A DNA stretch of 64,000 nucleotides. Origin: Melastoma dodecandrum. Lineage: Eukaryota > Streptophyta > Magnoliopsida > Myrtales > Melastomataceae. The stretch is from assembly GCA_029817715.1 (NCBI GenBank), contig JARUPY010000229.1:496001-560000 (forward strand), in the 5' to 3' direction. Below the pieces are notes generated by a model. It had not been told where the DNA came from. It ran no database searches and saw nothing but the letters and a program-made list of their open reading frames with translations. The position numbers and the translations under genes were made by a program. Within the stretch, counting starts at the first letter, position 1, and each line of letters opens with the position of its first letter. Shown in pieces: positions 53,856 to 64,000 of the stretch.

Positions 53856-53864
53856 CAGGTAGAT
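53856..53864. repeat. Right target-site duplication of the foldback element
   Basis: CAGGTAGAT, identical to 52730-52738. Confidence 0.9.
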
Positions 53865-53867
53865 ACA

Positions 53868-54536
53868 TGCCCCTAAAATACAGAATTGAAGTACGATAAA
53901 TTTATTAAGGAGGCAGACGTGGAAATACATCGGGTGAAAGTTTACGGACGAAGTGGTTATCAAGTCACGGGGCTATCAGACGACGAGGTTCGATGAAGTT
54001 ATCAAGCAACAGTCAATTGAATGAGCGGGAAAATACTGCGACGAAGACTAATGGGCGATCCGGTCGATCAGTAGCTGTTATGGGAAGATTCCATACGATC
54101 TCAAGACATGGAAGGGAATTGTTGCCAAAATTGCTCAAATGGAAAGGAGATATTCCATGAATATTGGCAACAAGAACACGTAATATATGTGCAATATTTC
54201 ATTTCCGTACATACATAAGTCTAGCCTAGTATAAATAGTTGTTCTTAGGCATTATACAAACACACTTTTCTATAGACGGACATATAGTTCTTTTATCTTC
54301 AAGCAATCCAGCGTTCAAGCATCCTATGCTCCTGCATTCTTACTCCTTCTGAAGGCATCGTCGATGGCATCCGTAAGTGCTTTCGCTTAAGGGTGTCAGC
54401 CCGCTGCCTTCTCCTCTTTTTCTTCATTCATACGACTACCACACAACGAACCTCCGAATACTAGTTGCTCGTAGTGCCAGAAATTTCCGATGTATTTAGA
54501 TCCCGGCTTGTTCAACGGTCACTTTCGGAGCGAACA
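53868..54536 (+). mobile_element. 5' LTR of gypsy element D
   Basis: The right end GAGCGAACA at 54536 is followed at seven bases by the primer-binding site, as in the other copies (CGCGAACA in the gag-only element). A TATA box AGTATAAATAG lies at about 54228, and ACACACTTTTCTATAG follows where transcription would start. The left end is uncertain because no second LTR is visible; TG at 53868 is a guess. Confidence 0.6.
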
Positions 54537-54542
54537 CACCTT

Positions 54543-54560
54543 TGGCGACTACAATGGGAG
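54543..54560 (+). other. Primer-binding site of element D (tRNA-Arg type)
   Basis: TGGCGACTACAATGGGAG is the complement of the tRNA-Arg 3' end, with two substitutions relative to TGGCGACCACAGTGGGAG in element C. Confidence 0.75.
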
Positions 54561-54572
54561 TCTAGACCAATA

Positions 54573-56760
54573 ATGCCGAGAACCAGACGTGGTACCGATT
54601 CAAACGACCTCGGAGATAATCACTCCAACGGGCAAAATAACAGCGATGGAAACAACTCGAACCCAGTCATGACTGAAGAACCTTCTACCATCATGTGTAC
54701 TCTCCAGGAGAGGCTAGTGCTATCGATCAGAAGTACATCGCCTTCAAAGAGAAAATCGTCTCCAAGAAGTATGTCGTCATCCAAAATCTAGAGACCATAT
54801 CAGGAGTGCCCATAAACAGCCCTGGTAAGGAGAAGGGTGAATCGGCCACCAAACACCAACTCGACTAATATGCTCATAGGGCATCAATAGAGGAGGGGAA
54901 GAAAAGGCCGACTTGGGGGACATTCTTATTATCCCCACAGGCCCCAATGGGTTTTGCGCACAATAATCGACCACTTGTGATAAACGAGGGTAAAGCAACC
55001 ATGCTACATGATCATCAGGCTACATATCAACCCTCGTTTCGAAGGAGGGAAGATCCCTATATGCTGGTAGAGAATGAATCTTTTCATCCTTTTGAGGACC
55101 ATCGACACTCTGAGTACATTCCTCAGCTCGTACGAGGAAGATGGATGATCATGCAAGAGGCGATGACTCCACCGGGTCTCATGCCTGAAATAAGAGATTA
55201 TGTAGCCCCACTAGTCGAGCAAGCGATCCCTAGGGCAAACAATATGAATGAGGTTGAACTCTATCGAGCTCCTTACCCTGACAACATGACCGGGACTATC
55301 CTTTTCCAAGGGGATATCGTGTGCCTGAATTGGCCCGTTTCTAGGGCGAAGAAGGCATTTCGCTTGTGGAATATATCGCCCGCTTCACTCACCATGCTGG
55401 AGAAGCCGCCACTAATGGGTTTTGGAAACTTCACCTGTTTCCCACTAATGGTTTATCAACCTTCCCCCGAATTCGGTGAAAAATTGAGAGGATATGCATG
55501 TGCAATTTATTCTGGCACTGACCCAGCTGTGACACTGCAAGACCTTACTCACATTAAGCAGCAGCCTGGGGAACCCGTGGCAGTATTTCTGAACAGACTT
55601 TGGAAGGCAAGGCTGAGATGTAAAACCTTTGCATCTGAAGTCGTGCTCATAGCCATAGCTCAACATTTCCTCCTTCTTCGGCTTAGGAAAAAGTTAGAGG
55701 GAAAAGTGTTCAGGGATTGGGATGAGTTTGCTAGAAGGGCCATTCGATAATGAGAACCTCGTTAGAGAAAAAAACTCGGGCGAAAGGGAGCATGATTACA
55801 ATACGCTTGGTAACCTACCAATCGGAACCAGTTGTAGACGTCGACGTCGTAGAGTATGTAAAGGGGCACCTGACCTATGAAGAGTTGACTAAGAAGAACT
55901 TTCGAGTCAAAGTTTCTCCAAAAACACAGGAGGAAAGGAAATACTCATTCGATGAGGTCAATTCCGATGAAATCTTCGAATTCATGCTTCAAAAACGGGC
56001 GCATTCAACTGAAAATGGGCCATCGATTTCCTCGCACTGATAGAGAGAAGTCTAGAAACTTCTGTAAGTGGTACAGGTCGTTTACCCACACCACTAGGGA
56101 TTGTATCACGTTCAGGAAATTGGTGCAAGACCTAATAGAGTCTAAGGAGTTACACTTCCCAGACTCGGGGTATCAGGCATTAACAGAGTCGCACCCATTT
56201 GGCGACTTGGTTGATATAAATGCCTTTGATGTCAACTGCCTAACTATCTCCCCTTTATTATGCTGGGAGACCGAGACCAATCAATCGAAACTGGTGAGAC
56301 AATCCTCACCAACATGCTGTTCAAGCGGCTCGCGAGCAAGGGAACACTCCAATGTCCCGCTGATCTCAAGAGCATACGACATGATCTTTGTCGCTGGCAC
56401 ATGGATGGTTCCCATACCACTGACATATTTTTAGGAAATACTAGTTGAATGAAAAGAAAGCAGAATAATACGACCTTATCCACCATGAGAATCAATAGTA
56501 GTCCAAGCGTGCGCCCCACCAATTGGAATGAGGGAACTCTACACCCTTAAAGAACTCATGAGACAGGGAATCGTGGGTGAGAGTGAAGAAATTCAAAAAG
56601 AACCTTGTACCAAAAAACTCCACAGGCGACGTGCTATCGACCGCATTTGGCCTCAACAAGCAAAGGAAAATACGAGGCGACAAGATCACCCTCAAGGCGA
56701 CAAGGATGCAATGAGGGAAGGGACTTCGATAGCCTAATTTCTAATAACTGACATGCTTTG
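54573..56760 (+). pseudogene. Gag remnants (element D)
   Basis: ATG at 54573 begins MPRTRRGTDSND, like the gag start of the gag-only element. Further pieces follow: 54947-55750 (YVAPLVEQAIP, LYRAPYPDNM, KQQPGEPVAVFLNRLWKARLR), 55750-56040 (KVSPKTQEERKYSFDEV) and 55952-56434 (FCKWYRSFTHTTRDC, a zinc-finger-like block with Tyr in place of His). Frameshifts at about 54790, 55750 and 56000 break it. Confidence 0.8.
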
Positions 56761-57304
56761 TTACAGGTGTAAGCCTATAGCAGCGCATAAGGTACTCATC
56801 ACCCAGATGTGCTAACTCCGCTGTAATCAGTACTTCCTACTGCTGGCCGACATGGCATCCGAAGGAAAGATCAAGGTGGAGACAGTCGACCGTCCATTAG
56901 ATAATTTGCCTGACTATGAGCCCACCTATCTCTCAGAACCTCCATTAGAAGCAAACCTCAAAACGGGTTATGACCCACATAAGAGGGAATTTGTTCAGGT
57001 CGATAATCGCCTGTAACCTTTCAAACACTCACGCTGCACCAGCGTTCCTGTCACCCTAGCTACATATACATGGCAGAAGGTGGGTCTAGGAGCACAGCTT
57101 CAGGTACCCACTAAGAGGACCAAAAGGCGGAGAGAGAGAAGAGCACGGTGCGCAGCGGAAAAACGCGCCAAACTAGTAGCCTCTGATGCCCAAAAACTAA
57201 ACGAGTCAAGTGAAAGCAACCTTGCGTCCAATACGCTAAGCGACCACAACCCAGTCTAGTCCGGGACTCCACCCGAGGCGAATGGGACTAGTTGCAACGT
57301 TTTC

Positions 57305-57598
57305 ATGCTACCAGCCGAGTTGGCTAAGAAAGAAGACAGCCAGGCAAAAGGTTGTTTGTTGTTCCCTTTCAATCATAATACCATTACTGAAATACCGCGG
57401 AACTTCCCGAGTGGATGTCTGAAAGAGCCTCCTAGATTACTCCGGAAACATATGTTCCCACTGCACATTCAGGCGACGATCAATAACGTTGCGATGCGCC
57501 ATGTCCTTATTAATAATAGAGCAACCATCAATGTGCTTCCCCTTGAAGCGTATGAGCGCTTGGGAGATAACATAACTGATTGGGAAAGATTGACGTGA
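57305..57598 (+). pseudogene. Aspartic protease domain with ruined active site (element D)
   Basis: The frame contains RHVLINNRATINVLPLEAY where element C has KKVLIDNGATVNVLPLSTF. The catalytic Asp is Asn and the Gly is Arg, so the protease would be inactive. The following LTGLLPLV..VSVRL-like and LFGRD*LHKA words (57600-57760) are the rest of the domain in another frame. Confidence 0.75.
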
Positions 57599-58231
57599 GG
57601 GACAGCGGATTTAACCGGACTACTTCCTCTTGTCTAGGCGTAGTATCCGTTAGACTCCGAGTAGGCACACATGAAAAGAAGACGACTTTCTTTATCATTG
57701 ATATAAAGCCTTCATTTAGTGCCCTATTCGGAAGAGATTAGTTGCACAAGGCCGGTGCCATACACTCCACTCTCCACCAGGACTTTCTGTTGTGGGGAAA
57801 ACATGGTTTACATGTTATCACGGAGAGGTGAGTAAGAATACTAACATGCCCTCTGTTTGCGCAAGGGCAGTAAAACAAATCAAAGACATGACACTAGAGC
57901 AAAGATATGCGTTGAGAGACCCAAACGTTGGGCCCTTAGGTGAAGCAGGTTACGAGTTCCTGGTTTCGTATGATGGATCACCCTTGGCACCTCCTCAACA
58001 ACTAATTGTCCCAACTGGATAGGGCGATAAGTTACAGCCTAAAGCTGATGAAGACCTGACCCCGCTTGAGAAAGATATGCGCGAGGCCAGATAGACTTCT
58101 CAACCCGCCTTCGTTCAATGGAGAGTGAAACGCTTGATCAAATATCGGATGTCCTAGAAATACTAGCTAGTTATAAGGCGTCTAGAATAAATGAAGCACG
58201 ATGTAATGTGTTTCCTTAGGCATGTCAAGAC

Positions 58232-59690
58232 ATGCCAAATATTTATTCAATTAATAAAGAAGTTCCTAATGCTTTTGTTATTCCCTATGATCCACTAAGT
58301 GAGATAAACCTAGGGATCACTGATTTACCACGTGTCACCTATCTCAGCTCACTATTAAGCGAGACTGAAGCATGCGACATTAGCAATGTCCTTTGTACAT
58401 ACAAAGATTGTTTCGCCTAGGAATACACAGAGATGCCTGGCATTGATCGAGACTTAGTCGAGCATCGACTCCCGACGTATGACAACTTTAAGGCTGTGAA
58501 ACAAACTCCAAGGAGATGTCACAAGAAGTGGCACAGATGGTCTACGATGAAATTAAGCTATTCAAAGTCAGGATATGTATAGATTTCCACGACTTGAACG
58601 AAACAACACCTAAAGTCGAATACCCAATGTCCATCGCTGACGTCTTATAGACAAATCAACAAGGCATGAGTTAATGTCCTTTATGGACGGATATTCCAGA
58701 TACAATCATATCTTTATCGCGGAAAAGGACATGCATAAGACATCATTCAGATGACTTATCGGGATATTCGAATGGGTCGTCATGCCCTTTGGATTGAAGA
58801 ATGCCGGGGCTACGTACCAGAGAGCAATGAACCTCATCTTTGGCCCTTTGATAGGGACGTCAGTGGAGGTTTACATCGACGACGTGGTAGTAAAATCCAA
58901 GCGAAGGCAGGATCATTATGTTCATCTAAGCGAAGCATTTGAAAAGATCCGAACGCGTAACCTCAAACATAACCCGTTGAAATGCGCCTTTGGAGTCCGA
59001 AAAGGACAATTTCTTGGATTCCAAGTACACCAACGAGGAATTGAAGTTGACCATCTTAAAACTCATGCTATCAGGAACCTCCCTGCTCCTCGGAGCAAGA
59101 AGGAACTCCAAGCCTTTCTCGAAAGGGTCAATTACATATGTTGCTTCATAGGTAATGTGGCGTCTAAACCCAACGCCTTCTCAACAATCTTGAAAGGAAA
59201 GGAAAAGGGACATATAACCTGGACATCCCAACATGAGCAAACGTTCCAAGAAATAAAAAACTATTTGATGGACCCTCTTGTGCTAACGCCACCACATACA
59301 AAGGCGCCATACATCCTTTACGTGGCTGCGTCGCAGTTCAGTATTGGGTCCATGTTAGTGCAAGAGCAAAATGAGGTTGAAAGAGTTGTTTAATACTTGT
59401 CTCGACTCCTCACATAGATGGAGTAGCGATACACCCCAACTGAAAAGATATGCCGGGCTATTTATTACTCATTAGTTAAGCTCAGACATTACATTGGGTC
59501 CAACGATGTGTATGTCGTCTCCAGGACACCTGTAACCAAGGTATTCTTCGACAACCCCCTACTTATGAGAAGGATTGGCAAATGAAGCTTAGTGCTCTCT
59601 GCCTATAATCTATGCCACAAGCCGCAAACTTCAGTTAAAGGGCATGCCTTGGTTGAATTCATCACTCATTATGGTGAAGGTAGCATGGAC
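58232..59690 (+). pseudogene. RT and RNase H, first domain (element D)
   Basis: Pieces in order: EYTEMPGIDRDLVEH (58425), a damaged fingers region, then a 203-codon frame (58782-59393). That frame holds MPFGLKNAGATYQRAMN, VEVYIDDVVVKS (YIDD catalytic box), FLGFQVHQRGIEVDHLK and YILYVAASQFSIGSMLVQEQ. RNase H continues in another frame to HKPQTSVKGHALVEFI at about 59650. The expected second RNase H (FDGSS..) is not found; foreign-looking sequence follows. Confidence 0.85.
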
Positions 59691-60445
59691 TCCTTTCGAG
59701 CTTGAAATCGTGTCGTCCTCTTCGACCAACCTAACAGGTTCTCCGCAGGGGTAACATTCTGTTAGGAAGGTTACGTCGGGGATGTCACGGTCATAGGGCC
59801 TTCTCGAAGGTACAAGCAGCTGGTCGATACGTTCCACAGAGATAATAGTGTTGTGACTGATCGATGGTTACACCTCATCGGCTCAGTCGATACTCGGACT
59901 AATTCATAGATTCCAATCCTTTTCCATTTTTTCCTTCGAAGTTTGGTCCACAGAAATATCCATTCAGGGAATTTATCTACGCCCGTAGTGAGAAATCCAT
60001 GTAGGATTTGGCTAACATGATTGAATCGCCGAAGTCAGGAGATGTGACCACCAATTTCCCGGATCGATGAAGCTTTCTCTATAAATTGGTATGATCGTAG
60101 AATCAGGGAGGAGATAATCGAATGGTATGTTTTTTGTGGTCCTGTGAAGGGTTGAAATGGCCGCCTCTGATAAAAGGGCCCAAGGTAATTTGTCCATTCG
60201 ACCTCGCTTCTCCTTCAGGGTAGTCGTTTGTCTTTTTGGCAATGACATCGGTTACTTGGCTTATGAGGTCTTTGAAGTAGACACCTAACCCTTTCAGCGG
60301 CGTGTGGTTGTAGAACGCTTGACGAGCCATGGGTAGAGTTCCTGCTCAAGAGGAAGGAAAATAACAAGTGGATGGCGTAACGAGGGTAAGAATGTTGAAA
60401 GGAGGCAGACGAGAAAATGCCGAGGGTTTTTATAGAGAAGGATTG
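59631..60445 (-). other. Unidentified minus-strand ORF group with its own TATA box, interrupting element D pol
   Basis: In the minus sense: TATAAAAACCC (about 60440), a pyrimidine-rich leader, ATG at 60330, and a 75-codon frame MARQAFYNHTPLKGLGVYFK.. with SQVTDVIAKKTNDYPEGEARS. An overlapping frame follows (60248-60012), then 59837-59631 (MERIDQLLVPSRRPYDRDIP). It replaces the second RNase H and integrase N-terminal region of element D. I recognise no domain. It may be an inserted gene 5' end, a piece of another transposon, or part of an antisense ORF moved inward. Confidence 0.4.
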
Positions 60446-60547
60446 AAGATGAACGGACGCGTCGAAGGAATGGGGATGGCCAAATGTTTACATAGCAAAC
60501 GTCATTTTGGGCTTTCTGCGATGGGCCGTTAATGGTCAAGAATTGAA

Positions 60548-61490
60548 TTGAAATGGCTCGATTCGAGCCAGGCTTGCCAGCGATGCGGACTATTGAAACG
60601 CACCCCTGCTACAGACATGAACGTCATAGTACAACCATGGCCTTTTAGGACATGGGCACTAGATATCATGGAGGAAATTCATCCTCATTCAAGCAGAGGA
60701 GATGCCAATATACTCGTCGCCACAGAATATTTTACCAAATGAGTTGAGGCAACGGCTTACAAGTTCATCAATCAGAAGGACGTAATTGAATTCATCAAGA
60801 ACATCATACCAATACGTGATTCCTCAAAGTATCATGGTGGACAATGAAAAGGTGTTCAACGGCGAACTTATGGATGAGTTTGCAAAAGACTTTGGGCTTA
60901 AAGTACTCAACTCAACCCCGTATTATGCCCAGTCAAACGGGTAAATGGAGGCTTCCAACAAACTGATAAACCGGGTTATACAGAGAATGATCGGGAATAA
61001 CCAATGCACATGGTATACCCTGCTTCAGGAAACGTTGTGGGCACTCCGGGTCACGAAAAGGGAAAGCATTGGCGTCGCTTCATTCAATCTATTATACAGC
61101 CATGATGCGATGCTTTCAGTGCGATACCGATCGCTCAAACTTCTTAAGCACCTTAGAGAACACAAGTGATATGATGAGGACATGCATATTAAGTTAGAAG
61201 ATCTGGAAACTGCCAGAATCAATGTGCTGAATCACTTAGAAGCTCGTAAGAAGAATATCGCCCGCTACTACAACAAGAAAGTAGTGTCTCGGTCGTTCAG
61301 AAAGGGAGACATGGTTTGGAGACTGAGGCTGCCTGATGGCGTGCGCGATTATTTCCATGGGAAATGGACACCAAATTGGGAAGGCCCCTTCCAGGTAATT
61401 GAAACCCACCTTGGGAATTCATATCGCTTAGGGGGCTCGACGGATCAGTGCACGACCTTAAGATCAATGGCAAATATCTGAAAAAGTATA
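60548..61490 (+). pseudogene. Integrase remnants (element D)
   Basis: Pieces: 60548-60742 (CQRCG, PWPFRTWALDIMEEIHPH with first catalytic Asp), about 60840-60960 (MVDNEKVFNGEL, then STPYYAQSNG, stop, MEASNK, so the catalytic Glu is kept), 60945-61169 and 61182-61481 (IARYYNKKVVSRSFRKGDMV, KWTPNWEGPFQVIETH, the GPF domain). Stops and frameshifts break it at each junction. Confidence 0.85.
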
Positions 61491-61571
61491 TGCCAACAAT
61501 ATGGAAAATGCACAAAAATATCATCTCAAAACGTTTCCCCACTATCTGGAAACAAGTACAAACGTAACAAT

Positions 61572-62690
61572 TTATACAATAGGAAAAGAAGACAGTAGGC
61601 GCTTCGCCCGGTCCAACACTCCGGCCGCCACAACTTTCTTTGCCTCAACCTCTACAACCCTGTCCCAATCCCTCTCGAACGTCTCTCGCTCCTGGTCGAG
61701 GGCTACGCGCTCAGCTGCCTCTTCTGCCTTGGCAACATCTAGGGTTGCGTCAGTCCCAGTGATACGTGCAATTGTGACATCCAACTCCTCTTGGAGGCGA
61801 CGAATGGTGGTGGATAGCTCCTCCTGCTTCTTGTGGAGTTTAGCCCTTTCGAGAGACAACTCATTCACTCGAGCAGAGGATGGAAGTGGCAAGGACCACG
61901 CAAGCTCCTTCTCCTCTGACCTCGCCTTGAGCGCGAGGTCCTCCTGTCGCTCAGCCCATGAACGCCAGAAGGATTTTTGAAGAGGCGAGAGTACAACGCG
62001 CAGCTCGCGCGAATCGGCATCTTCTCGTCCTAACTCTTCCATCACAGATGATAAGACGATAAAGTCGTCCTCAGCATTAACTCCACGCTCGAGAACGACA
62101 ATAAAAGAGACGAGTAAAGAACGCAAGAGCTGTCATGAATGCGCTTGAGTCAGACAATGACTTGAGAACAAATTGCAAGCAAAGCTCAGGATTCCTTACC
62201 GAGGTCGCCTGTACTTGTGGGGCTTGGGGGGCTTCCGTCGCTTCGTCCGGGAAATTATGAACGACAGTAGCATCATCAACCAACGAAGCTCTGGCTTCAT
62301 CCCTCGAAGTTAGGGGCGGGGGGCTCCTCTGTACCCTCATTCGGGTGTCTGCTCAGAGCGGCCGTGGCTGCCCAACCATGAAGCAATAGGAATGTCGTTG
62401 AGGGCATCTTCGCCGATAACAGTCCCCATAGTAGAGGAAACACCGACGACACCTTTACCAAAGGAATTAGTGTTACTTGATTTGGTTCTCCACAATGAAA
62501 CAAATCGTGCGAGAGCTTAATACCTGACACATCCTCAGAGGATATTTCTCGGGGACAGGAGACTCAGTAACAACTTGCGGTAATGATGGAGGAGCTGGTC
62601 TATGAGACACTCTCTTTTTCATGTGAACTTCTTGTGAGGATGAGCCTGCAGGGGAAGACTTCGCCTTTGTCCTCTTAATACCTGCTACAT
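61572..62690 (-). pseudogene. Antisense ORF of element D (coiled-coil protein)
   Basis: A 184-codon minus-strand frame (62126-61572) is rich in Glu, Leu, Arg and Ala with heptad spacing (ARVNELSLERAKLHKKQEEL, TTIRRLQEELDVTIARITG). Upstream pieces at 62340-62077, 62530-62297 and about 62690-62560 include GIKRTKAKSSPAGSSSQEV. Position (convergent with pol, after integrase) and composition match the antisense ORF described for Tat-lineage elements and the remnant at 1-1345. Frame breaks lie at about 62110, 62300 and 62530, or small introns may be present. No plant-mobile-domain core is readable in the window. Confidence 0.6.
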
Positions 62691-62738
62691 AAAAGAGTTA
62701 GCCTATTGTGAATAGGCTAAGCATTAGCAAGTCGTTAC

Positions 62739-63002
62739 TTAAACCGATTCAGCATATCTGAGGAGGACGAATCCGTCGCTTGATGATCGCTTATTCGAAG
62801 ATCTCTCGCTTGGACGGAGAAGAGTCTTTGATGGGGCTGAACTTTCCTTCTGATCAACCTCTACAAGTGAGAGGAAGGTTACATCATCCTCTAGGGATGC
62901 AAAGGTTGTATCTATCATCCCCTTCGTTTGTAATATAAATTTATAAATGAGAAAACACAACAAAAAATAATTGTTCAACTCCCCCATCCCTGACAATTGC
63001 AT
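62739..63002 (-). pseudogene. Possible upstream part of the element D antisense ORF
   Basis: The minus-strand frame contains MIDTTFASLEDDVTFLSLVE and a Ser/Arg-rich segment (PSERSSNKRSSSDGF), composition like the linker of the antisense ORF. The N-terminal part of the frame is intron-like (FLLCFLIYKFIL). No domain is identifiable. Confidence 0.35.
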
Positions 63003-63572
63003 GAATAATTAAGGTTGTATGTAGGAGGGGTTTCCCTTTTGAGTTAGTAAGGAAACGAAGATAGTAAACGATTATCACACACACACACTCCATGTGAATT
63101 TGGTTTTAAAAAAACTACCCTTTCTTTTTTCTTTAATCTTCTTCTTATGATTTTGAGTGGTCCCTAATCTGTTCCGGGCCGGAATCTCCTGGTCCGACGG
63201 CTTTGGTGCAGGCTATCTTTCATTCATATTCCTTCCCATCCTATACACCCTTTTTTTCTGGTAATTGATGATGGCAAATGCAGAAAAAGGTCAACAATAT
63301 TATGTACTGCAGATGCGCTACTATCTTCCTCTTCCTCCCTGAAGATGCGTTACTATCTTCCTCTTCCTCCCACGTTGTTGAACTGACTCTTAACTATGTA
63401 TGTACTGCACAGACATGCAAGGGAGCGCAGAGATTAACTTCAAAGCCTAAAATACCACTGTTCTCTGCCCCAAATCACCCTCCAGCCCAGTCATCAGCTC
63501 CCTCAGGGACGAATGCCTGAGCCGGTAAAAGCTTTTTGCCGCTAGAATGAACTTGTTCCGCCCCAAAACCGC

Positions 63573-64000
63573 TCACTCAGACATGTAATCATCCACCTCC
63601 TCCCTGCTGAATTGGTCCGTCCCTAACTCACGCTGGGATTCCAGACTATCTACATCCTCAGAATGCCCCAACTCGGGACTCAAGGCATATCGCCCCCTTT
63701 TGCTCATACCCACGACCTAGAACATTCTAAAAGAAAGAAAAATGAAGGCATAGGAGAGTGGTCAATGGAAAACCATGAAGAAAACGAAGGAGTGCCATAA
63801 GCTTAGGTCGGTCATACCTCGGGATCCTTCAACTCGACTGCAGAGACCGTTGGTCTCTGCCTCACAGTGATGCTGGCAGGAGCCAGGAACTGTTCGATCT
63901 CGTCGGTGGATCTTCCTTCACTAGCCCTCTTTTTTCTCAAAGTGCGCTTTGTTGGCAAGTGCTGAATCGTGGACTGACAGGGAACAAAGCGCGATAGGGA
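63573..64000 (-). CDS. Last two exons of an unidentified gene (partial)
   Basis: Minus strand: exon from beyond the window edge to 63818, then 63716-63573, joined in phase 0 by a GT-AG intron (donor GTATGA, acceptor GTTCTAG). The first piece is open through all 61 codons in the window (KRTLRKKRASEGRSTDEIEQ, then SITVRQRPTVSAVELKDPE); the second reads VVGMSKRGRYALSPELGHS and ends in an acidic tail EEVDDYMSE. It is basic then acidic, without a domain I recognise. It could be a host gene or an exon of the antisense ORF of element D. Confidence in the splice is moderate. Confidence 0.45.

Overview
The window is nuclear DNA of a flowering plant, almost certainly a eudicot. The evidence is multi-exon genes with canonical GT-AG introns, plant-only families (ELF3, Aux/IAA, a CHUP1-like protein, a plant ATP-PFK, a plant alpha-MPP) and many Tat-type Ty3/gypsy retroelements. 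I cannot name the species from the sequence.

Layout. 1-7.7 kb: a decayed Ty3/gypsy element (minus strand, called A) with an antisense ORF remnant and a 778-bp tandem duplication, joined to the 3' end of a Ty1/copia element. 7.9-10.7 kb: an intact ELF3 gene (minus). 11.9-14.4 kb: gypsy LTR and gag remnants (B), with two LTR pieces facing opposite ways. 15.2-15.5 kb: a two-exon gene for an 80-aa secreted peptide with eight cysteines. 16.7-17.3 kb: a probable solo LTR and a broken GDSL-lipase tail. 17.6-20.6 kb: a poly(A)-binding protein gene (minus, 8 exons). 21.0-23.2 kb: a CHUP1-like coiled-coil protein gene (minus, 4 exons). 24.2-29.7 kb: a Mutator-like element that has captured the 5' part of a glycerophosphodiester phosphodiesterase gene and was later entered by a gag-only LTR retrotransposon. 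30.5-33.3 kb: ATP-dependent phosphofructokinase (minus, 13 exons). 34.3-37.8 kb: mitochondrial processing peptidase alpha (plus, 13 exons), divergent from PFK across about 1 kb. 41.1-48.8 kb: gypsy element C (minus, no recognisable integrase). 50.8-52.3 kb: an Aux/IAA repressor gene (minus) with a suspected frameshift in its last exon. 52.7-53.9 kb: a 1.1-kb foldback element made of 32-bp subrepeats, 9-bp target duplication, sitting in the Aux/IAA promoter. 54-63 kb: gypsy element D (plus) with an antisense ORF. 63.6-64.0 kb: the last two exons of an unidentified minus-strand gene running off the window.

The host genes form no operon-like unit; they are ordinary single plant genes (clock and flowering, mRNA binding, organelle positioning, glycolysis, mitochondrial import, auxin signalling) separated by nested transposons. 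Four gypsy copies (B, C, D and the gag-only element) carry the same primer-binding sequence, matching the 3' end of plant tRNA-Arg, so one lineage has repeatedly colonised this region. The most novel structures are the foldback element at 52739-53855 and the nested capture element at 24211-29722. All exon coordinates were derived by hand from splice signals and reading phase; every listed gene model closes to a whole number of codons.
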